From: a virus
Length of the DNA stretch: 20,622 nucleotides
Virus record (IMG/VR): IMGVR_UViG_3300025141_008441
Location: 1 to 20,622 of that record
Reading direction: 5' to 3' (one strand)
Shown: positions 16,903-20,622 of the stretch, in pieces
Layout: the number at the start of each line of letters is the position of its first letter
Numbering within the stretch: position 1 is the stretch's first letter
Program-made: the position numbers and the translations under genes
Notes under the pieces: model-generated
Told to the model about the DNA's origin: nothing
The model's input: the letters and a program-made list of their open reading frames with translations, nothing else
Databases searched by the model: none

Positions 16903-17163
16903 TTAACTAGAGTAATACATCATTTCGTCGCGCTCTTTTTGCTCTTGAGCCTCATCTTGTTTCCGCTGCTGGCCTTGGTCTTCCAATGTTGAATTAATGT
17001 AGGAATTCAACTCCTGCTGATTATACATCTGATTTGCTAAATCCATGTCCTCGGGGGTTTGCGCCGAAGGGGCAAATTCAGCCTCAACCTCGCCGCATTT
17101 AATACGCATTACGTTGTTTTCTCTAGCCCACTGGAGAACTTCCATGATGGTTTTGTGCGTCAT
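16903..17163 (-). CDS. Hypothetical small acidic protein before the portal, 86 aa
   Basis: The start ATG overlaps the previous stop as ATGA, so it is translated by reinitiation. Residues ~1-32 form a helix plus a short beta hairpin (MEVLQWARENNVMRIKCGEV, then EAEFAPSA), a pattern I associate with small proteins just upstream of phage portal genes. The rest is a Gln/Glu/Asn-rich tail (~45-86) with helical or disordered character (QRKQDEAQEQKERDEMMYYS). It could be a portal-assembly or head-completion factor, but only the position suggests this. No recognised motif. Confidence 0.7.
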   Translation of the reverse strand: MTHKTIMEVLQWARENNVMRIKCGEVEAEFAPSAQTPEDMDLANQMYNQQELNSYINSTLEDQGQQRKQDEAQEQKERDEMMYYSS

Positions 17164-17705
17164 GCCACTAGCCCTTCCTGCTTCTGCTCTTTGTCTAAAA
17201 GCTCTTGGATGGTTTCAGGGATACATAAGATATCAATCTCGATTCGAAACCGGCGCATATGCTTAGGGCGCTGGCTATCCCCCGGTGGGTTGCCTTCTCG
17301 CAATTCGTAATGGTTCACGTTGTTCTCGGGGAACCAAAGATGCTTCACCCCCCAATTAGGAGTGAGCCCTGCCTTGGCCTCCTCGATATACCGGTCAACC
17401 GAAGTCTTAATGACTCGCATCCGAACGCAGTCGATTTCCCACTGGCTAAGGGGAACGTATTCACCGGGCTGGGCGCAGCGGAGTTTCTTTTTCTCCGGCG
17501 CGTCCTGCTTTTCCATGTAGTCGTCAACAATCCCCTCGACTACGTGTGGGGCGTCCAGGACATCAATTTTGTCCGGGTCTGCCATATCGGTTCCGATTAA
17601 CTCTTCAGGGAGCCCCTTCATATTGTCTGGGACTTTTCGGAACCTGTGCTTGTGTCCTTTTACTTCTCGCTTATTTCCTTTAGCGTCGAAGATATATCTA
17701 GCCAT
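17160..17705 (-). CDS. Hypothetical structural-module protein, 181 aa
   Basis: Starts at an ATG with AAAGGAAAACC before it and overlaps both neighbours (ATGGCTAG at its start, ATGA at its end), so it belongs to the same coupled set as TerL and the portal. The N-terminus is basic (ARYIFDAKGNKREVKGHKHR). The middle (YVPLSQWEIDCVRMRVIKTS, then VDRYIEEAKAGLTPNWGVKH) looks mostly helical. Near residues 125-160 there is a short charged beta-like stretch (RPKHMRRFRIEIDILCIPET). The pattern recalls proteins encoded between terL and the portal in environmental podoviruses, but I cannot name a function. No signal peptide, membrane segment or catalytic motif is visible. Confidence 0.75.
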   Translation of the reverse strand: MARYIFDAKGNKREVKGHKHRFRKVPDNMKGLPEELIGTDMADPDKIDVLDAPHVVEGIVDDYMEKQDAPEKKKLRCAQPGEYVPLSQWEIDCVRMRVIKTSVDRYIEEAKAGLTPNWGVKHLWFPENNVNHYELREGNPPGDSQRPKHMRRFRIEIDILCIPETIQELLDKEQKQEGLVA

Positions 17706-17856
17706 TGGTTTTCCTTTTGCTCGCCGCCACTAATGCCTTTAGCAGCTTCTTTTTCTTTTTATACTTTGGGTCTTTTTCTTCCGCTTCCCAACGCTTCGCC
17801 ATTTCTGGCTCGTTCTTGTGCATCCATCGTCTTTGAGCTTCTGATTTAAAAGGCAT
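17698..17856 (-). CDS. Small basic phage protein (MPFKSEAQRRW type)
   Basis: A 52-aa protein beginning MPFKSEAQRRWMHKNEPEMA, a pattern recurrent among small proteins in phage genomes; its function is not known to me. The ATG at 17856 is preferred over the one at 17880 because GGAGG lies 5 nt upstream of it and the MPFKS start matches the usual form of this family. After ~20 residues a helix (KRWEAEEKD) leads to a run of five Lys and a basic C-terminus (LVAASKRKTNG), so nucleic-acid or charge-mediated contact is plausible. Its stop overlaps the next start in the 8-base junction ATGGCTAG, showing translational coupling. Too short for a domain call. Confidence 0.7.
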   Translation of the reverse strand: MPFKSEAQRRWMHKNEPEMAKRWEAEEKDPKYKKKKKLLKALVAASKRKTNG

Positions 17857-17895
17857 TAAGTCCTCCATCCCCTCGGGCAATATACCACTAAATTT

Positions 17896-19521
17896 TTATC
17901 TGTCCCACCATTCATCCGGGGAATTATATTCTTCTAGCTCTTGCGCCAACATTTTATCGCAAATCCAGTTATTATAACCCTCTTCCCCAGGCTTCGGTGG
18001 TTCTACCCTTACATCGGAAATCCACTTAGCCAAAGCTCGGGCGACGGCGGGGGCATAATCGCAGTGCCTTTTATCCGCTGTCTCGGGAAAGATAATAGAG
18101 ATTCCGCTCTGAGTCACACGTCTTTTTACCAGCCGTAAGTCCTTTATCAGATATTGGTCAGGAGGGATTTCCACATTCCCCTGCTGGAACTGGCTCTGCA
18201 GCTCCATAAACAAATCAATCTTATTCTGCCTTGTCCACGGCTCGATAACCAACTCTAGCCCATGGGCCTCCGCTAAATCCTTTAAAGCGTCCGCAGCGTA
18301 CTGATCGGTAATCGCCCAAGCTATCCCGTACTTAAAACAAGCCGCTGCCACTTCCTTTAAAACCTCGCGGGGGCGGAGAGGTTCCATCGCAGTCCCCTGC
18401 CACTGCTGTGCGTAGGCTATGATTTTCTTATTGCCTTTGCGGGTGGCGATTACTAGGGTCCATGCGTTGGCTCTAGTTCCTGGGTCCATACTGGCGATGT
18501 ACTCTTGGTTTTCCGCTGGAGCCAACACCATCTCTTCGCGGGTGGAAGAGTCCAGGTACTGACTCAAAAGGCTTTCCTCGATATCAACAAACTCAGCTAG
18601 AACATCAGTCCGGTAGGCGGTGGGGTCAGCTTTCTTTAGCCGCTCGCATCTTTCCTCAGTCCACCAATAGGGGTTGAGGAGGGGGCCGGGAGCCTTGATA
18701 ACCACTCTTTCCCGATTCGGGTCACCCATGTGCTCCTGCACCATATTGTACACCGGACCCATCGGGGCCCACGGCGAGCCAATCATCGTAATGCATGCAC
18801 CGGGGAGAAGTCGCCCAACTACCGCAGCTCTCGAATCGTCCAAGTTAATGACCGCTGCATCCTGGCCAGCCATTCTCGGAGCTTCGTCAAAAGTAACCCC
18901 GGCAGACCAACGAGCGACCAGTGAAGCTCCAGCCCGCTTCCCACTCACCACCTTAATCTCCACTGGTCTCCCAGAGGGGTGCCTCAACACAATCGCATCC
19001 GCTCCGGGTCGCCCGTTGTCTAACCACTTCTTCGCGGAGTTCTGGTCATAAATCAATCGGGTTAAAGCGGGGCTGGCAAGGATTGAACCCATCAGGTGGT
19101 TGAGCACAACGTGGGCTAAATCCTTATTCAGGGAGACAATGGAGTACCGGGGGATTTCCCCAGCCCTCAGGTGGTCAACATCACAAGTCTGGCTTGCCCA
19201 GATTGCAATGGCCGCAGACATGAATGACTTGGCGGTACGAATCCCCGAGAGCACGACCAATTCTCTAGGAGCTTCGCCAAGGTGGAATTTTCTTAATTGC
19301 TCCCATGATATCCCGAGAGCTTCGGCGACATCCTTATTTTTGGCGAGGTACCCCAACGGCTTGCCATCGGCAATCCGAAAGATGGCTCGCTGCAGAGGGG
19401 TGGCAGTTTCGAGACCCATCCCCTCTTTGGCGGTGATTAAATCCTCAAGGCTGGTGAAATTTTTTCCACCGAACCTCTTCAGGTACTCCTTAAGGATTTG
19501 GTCGTCCGAGTACTTCGCCAT
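17896..19521 (-). CDS. terL: Terminase large subunit (packaging ATPase/nuclease)
   Basis: A 541-aa protein, normal length for TerL, with both domains in order. ATPase: Walker A-like LSGIRTAKSF (residues ~91-100) is deviant because the Gly before the Lys is Ala; Walker B is GVTFDEAP with D212/E213; a coupling-like segment ITMIGSPWAPMG is at ~244-255. RNase H-like nuclease: acidic residues in YIASMDPGT (D346), WAITDQYAAD (D406) and KRHCDYAPAVA (D488) fit the metal-binding triad. It translocates DNA through the portal and cuts concatemers, acting with TerS and the portal protein encoded downstream. The start is the ATG at 19521, with an AGG about 9 nt upstream inside the repeat array. The C-terminal Trp/acidic tail (SPDEWWDR) may contact the portal. 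Confidence 0.93.
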   Translation of the reverse strand: MAKYSDDQILKEYLKRFGGKNFTSLEDLITAKEGMGLETATPLQRAIFRIADGKPLGYLAKNKDVAEALGISWEQLRKFHLGEAPRELVVLSGIRTAKSFMSAAIAIWASQTCDVDHLRAGEIPRYSIVSLNKDLAHVVLNHLMGSILASPALTRLIYDQNSAKKWLDNGRPGADAIVLRHPSGRPVEIKVVSGKRAGASLVARWSAGVTFDEAPRMAGQDAAVINLDDSRAAVVGRLLPGACITMIGSPWAPMGPVYNMVQEHMGDPNRERVVIKAPGPLLNPYWWTEERCERLKKADPTAYRTDVLAEFVDIEESLLSQYLDSSTREEMVLAPAENQEYIASMDPGTRANAWTLVIATRKGNKKIIAYAQQWQGTAMEPLRPREVLKEVAAACFKYGIAWAITDQYAADALKDLAEAHGLELVIEPWTRQNKIDLFMELQSQFQQGNVEIPPDQYLIKDLRLVKRRVTQSGISIIFPETADKRHCDYAPAVARALAKWISDVRVEPPKPGEEGYNNWICDKMLAQELEEYNSPDEWWDR

Positions 19522-19605
19522 CCTAATTAACCTAATTCCACCTAATTAAAACCTAATTAAAACCCAATGAAATCAAGGGTCACATGATTAAAACATGATT
19601 AACTA
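19522..19605 (-). repeat. Two short direct-repeat arrays (11-bp period) in front of terL
   Basis: Read on the plus strand, CCTAATT occurs at 19522, 19531, 19541 and 19552, followed by a degenerate CCCAATG at 19563; the spacing is 9, 10, 11 and 11 bases and the units are mostly CCTAATTAAAA. A second pair, CATGATTA, occurs at 19583 and 19594, again 11 bases apart. An 11-bp period puts equivalent bases on nearly the same face of the helix, as expected for binding sites of a multimeric protein. On the mRNA strand the units end in AGG, so the copies nearest the ATG also supply the terL ribosome-binding site. The array could be a packaging signal, an operator, or slipped repeats with no role beyond translation. 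Confidence 0.6.
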
Positions 19606-19949
19606 GCAGCCGCTCGGGCGGCTTCCATTTCAGCCTTGGTCCGTCGTTTGCGCTTTGGGGGGGTGGCAGGAACGGGGCCATCTTCCACTACAGCAAAAAC
19701 CTGTGCCTCTTCTTTCGGGGCTACGCCGAGTACCGCTTGGAGGTCTTCAATCTTCTCGGGAGTGATGGTTTTAATATTATGGATAGGAACAAACTCCGGG
19801 GTTTTCTCGTCCCGGTAAACCATCACTCCGTGGGGATGGTGGTAATCAATCTTCACGTTGCCTTTGACTCCGGCAGCGAATCTCTTCAGGTGCATTCCGC
19901 AGATATGGTAATAATCCACTGTTGCAAAGCTCTTCAGTTTAACAGGCAT
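19599..19949 (-). CDS. Conserved-looking hypothetical protein, 116 aa, basic C-terminus
   Basis: Starts at an ATG with AAGGAGAG a few bases upstream; the ribosome-binding site lies just after the stop of the HTH gene. Residues ~1-55 (VDYYHICGMHLKRFAAGVKG, then KIDYHHPHGVMVYRDEKTPE) suggest a small beta-rich domain with several His residues. Residues ~65-95 hold a short acidic/Val stretch. The end (PPKRKRRTKAEMEAARAAAS) is a strongly basic helix of the sort seen at the ends of many phage DNA-associated proteins. No signal peptide or membrane segment. I do not recognise a family. Its place between a DNA-binding protein and terL suggests a link with packaging or late-gene control, but that is only context. 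The stop codon lies inside the repeat array before terL. Confidence 0.6.
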   Translation of the reverse strand: MPVKLKSFATVDYYHICGMHLKRFAAGVKGNVKIDYHHPHGVMVYRDEKTPEFVPIHNIKTITPEKIEDLQAVLGVAPKEEAQVFAVVEDGPVPATPPKRKRRTKAEMEAARAAAS

Positions 19950-19959
19950 TTTCTCTCCT

Positions 19960-20202
19960 TTAATCTTCTATTGGGCCGAGGTTTTCAATATCTTCTCTAT
20001 CGGTCATCAGCCAGGTTGTTTCTATGCTATTGATATTAAGCCATCGGTTTAAGTCGGCAACCGAGTACCGTATGAACTCGTCTAAATCATAGTAGCGTGG
20101 GCCTATCCCCTTTTCTCGCCATTCGACCAAGGTTTCTGTTGGTATCCTCAGATACTTTGCAGCTTCTTCGGTCAGGACTATTTTCCGTGCGTCGTTGGCC
20201 AT
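19960..20202 (-). CDS. Small helix-turn-helix (HTH_17/AlpA-like) DNA-binding protein; candidate small terminase or regulator
   Basis: An 80-aa protein, MANDARKIVLTEEAAKYLRI onward. Residues ~9-55 fit the winged HTH_17/excisionase-like pattern: LTEEAAKYL (helix 1), IPTETLVEWREKG (recognition helix), then GPRYY...IRYSVADLNRWL (wing and last helix). The ATG at 20202 is chosen because AAGGGAG lies 5 nt upstream; the upstream ATG at 20241 would overlap the preceding gene and lacks such a site. The position just before terL is where small terminase subunits often lie, and HTH domains of this size can bind pac or cos DNA, so TerS is possible. A transcription regulator or excisionase-like role is equally compatible. 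The C-terminus is acidic (TDREDIENLGPIED). DNA binding is well supported; the role is inference. Confidence 0.7.
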   Translation of the reverse strand: MANDARKIVLTEEAAKYLRIPTETLVEWREKGIGPRYYDLDEFIRYSVADLNRWLNINSIETTWLMTDREDIENLGPIED

Positions 20203-20205
20203 TTG

Positions 20206-20212
20206 CTCTCCC
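20206..20212 (-). promoter_or_regulatory. Shine-Dalgarno AAGGGAG that sets the HTH gene start
   Basis: AAGGGAG followed by AGCAA and ATG (20202). It sits right beside the stop codon of the upstream gene, which suggests coupled translation, and it decides against the longer 93-aa reading from 20241. Confidence 0.65.
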
Positions 20213-20622
20213 TTAAAGTTTGGGTAATTTCGAGGGCTCATACCTTAAAGCCCCCGGATGCTTTTTATTTAGTCTCTCACATACCCTGGTCCAGTGGGTA
20301 AACGCGATAGGCTTATTTGTGTTGGTGGCGTGGTCCACCAGTCGGCCAGCTACCTGAGCATGGCGAAAAGCCTGCTTCACAAATATATAGTGAATGAGGT
20401 TCTTTCTCCCGAAGCATCCCCAGCCAAAGATAAAACCCTCATCTTCAGGATCACAGGCAATGAAGAATCTTGTTTCCTTCCGGCCCTTGATGGCCTCGAC
20501 CCTTTCCCCCATAGCCCGGAAAAAATTTGAGGTAGGGACCCAAGGCATCGTTTCCTTAAAAGACCGCTTCCAGGAATCATAGATATAGTTCCAATCCCCG
20601 TCTACGGGGTCTCTGAGCTTGA
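20213..20622 (-). CDS. GNAT-like phage protein, 5' end cut by the window edge
   Basis: The reading frame is open from the right edge to a TAA at 20213, so this is the C-terminal ~136 residues; the ATG at 20548 is internal, because the codons before it (LRDPVDGDWNYIYDSW...) look like normal protein. The pattern resembles the small acetyltransferase-like (GNAT fold) proteins often found beside phage packaging genes: a stretch RFFIACDPEDEGFIFGWGCF for beta strands, then IHYIFVKQAFRHAQVAGRLV, where the CoA-binding loop R/Q-x-x-G-x-G/A would lie. Here that loop reads RHAQVA, so the usual central Gly is Gln and CoA binding may be weak or lost. The substrate is unknown. Its stop codon overlaps the ribosome-binding site of the next gene. 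The family call is by pattern only; the N-terminus is not visible. Confidence 0.6.
   Translation of the reverse strand, partial: KLRDPVDGDWNYIYDSWKRSFKETMPWVPTSNFFRAMGERVEAIKGRKETRFFIACDPEDEGFIFGWGCFGRKNLIHYIFVKQAFRHAQVAGRLVDHATNTNKPIAFTHWTRVCERLNKKHPGALRYEPSKLPKL

Noticed and set aside
19522-19605. CRISPR array
   Set aside because: The units are 7-11 bp and adjacent, with no spacers.
19520-19610. Sigma-70-type promoter before terL
   Set aside because: TTGATT and TTGGGT can be read as -35 boxes, but no acceptable -10 box lies at 16-18 bp; the AT-rich repeats make chance matches easy.
20203-20241. N-terminal extension of the HTH protein (MSPRNYPNFKGEQ)
   Set aside because: It would overlap the upstream gene and has no ribosome-binding site, whereas ATG 20202 has AAGGGAG at good distance.

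Overview
The window is a stretch of a tailed-bacteriophage genome: the packaging and virion-structure (late) module of what looks like a podovirus-type phage. Every supported gene lies on the minus strand, so the transcription order runs from position 20622 down to 1. Genes are packed tightly, with ATGA, TGATG and TAATATG junctions or gaps of a few bases, and most have a good Shine-Dalgarno (AAGGGAG, GGGGAGG, GGGAGG). This indicates a bacterial host. I cannot name the host from the sequence. No integrase, tRNA gene, CRISPR array or transposon is visible.

Layout in transcription order. (1) 20622-19599: a GNAT-like protein cut by the window edge, a small HTH_17-type DNA-binding protein, and a small protein with a basic tail. 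(2) 19605-19522: two short direct-repeat arrays, both with an 11-bp period, directly before the terminase gene. (3) 19521-15038: large terminase, three small or unknown proteins, and the portal. (4) 15028-12536: a scaffold-like protein, then the major capsid protein (MCP) gene, which is split. (5) 12514-7463: head-tail adaptor, an HTH/coiled-coil protein resembling small terminase subunits, a small beta-rich virion protein, and a very large tail or DNA-stabilisation protein. (6) 7453-1048: four proteins rich in Ala, Gln and Gly, interpreted as internal virion or ejection proteins. (7) 1031-1: two small beta-rich proteins and the first ten codons of another gene.

The main discovery is in the MCP gene. 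Exon 1 (14067-13927, 47 codons) and exon 2 (13654-12536, 372 codons plus stop) are separated by a 272-nt group I intron (13926-13655). All the core pairings can be traced by eye: P1, P2, P3, P4, P6, P7, P7.1, P7.2, P8 and P9-type hairpins, with P, Q, R and S-like elements. The P7.1/P7.2 hairpins place it in subgroup IA, the usual type in phages. Both splice sites are set independently by P1 (exon GCCU with internal guide GGGC, a U-G pair at the cut) and P10 (exon-2 AUUGUU with intron AACAAU). Joining them gives an in-frame 419-aa coat protein across the junction GGRNMP/IVNVYGDPQGRS. The intron has no endonuclease gene, and its in-frame stop lies in the P2 loop, before the catalytic core.

How the genes work together: terminase (TerL plus one of two candidate TerS proteins) pumps DNA through the portal into a procapsid built from MCP on the scaffold. 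The adaptor, the small beta-rich protein and the large tail protein close the portal and form the tail. The Ala/Gly-rich proteins are probably packaged and ejected with the DNA. Capsid production, and so virion assembly, would depend on self-splicing of the MCP transcript.
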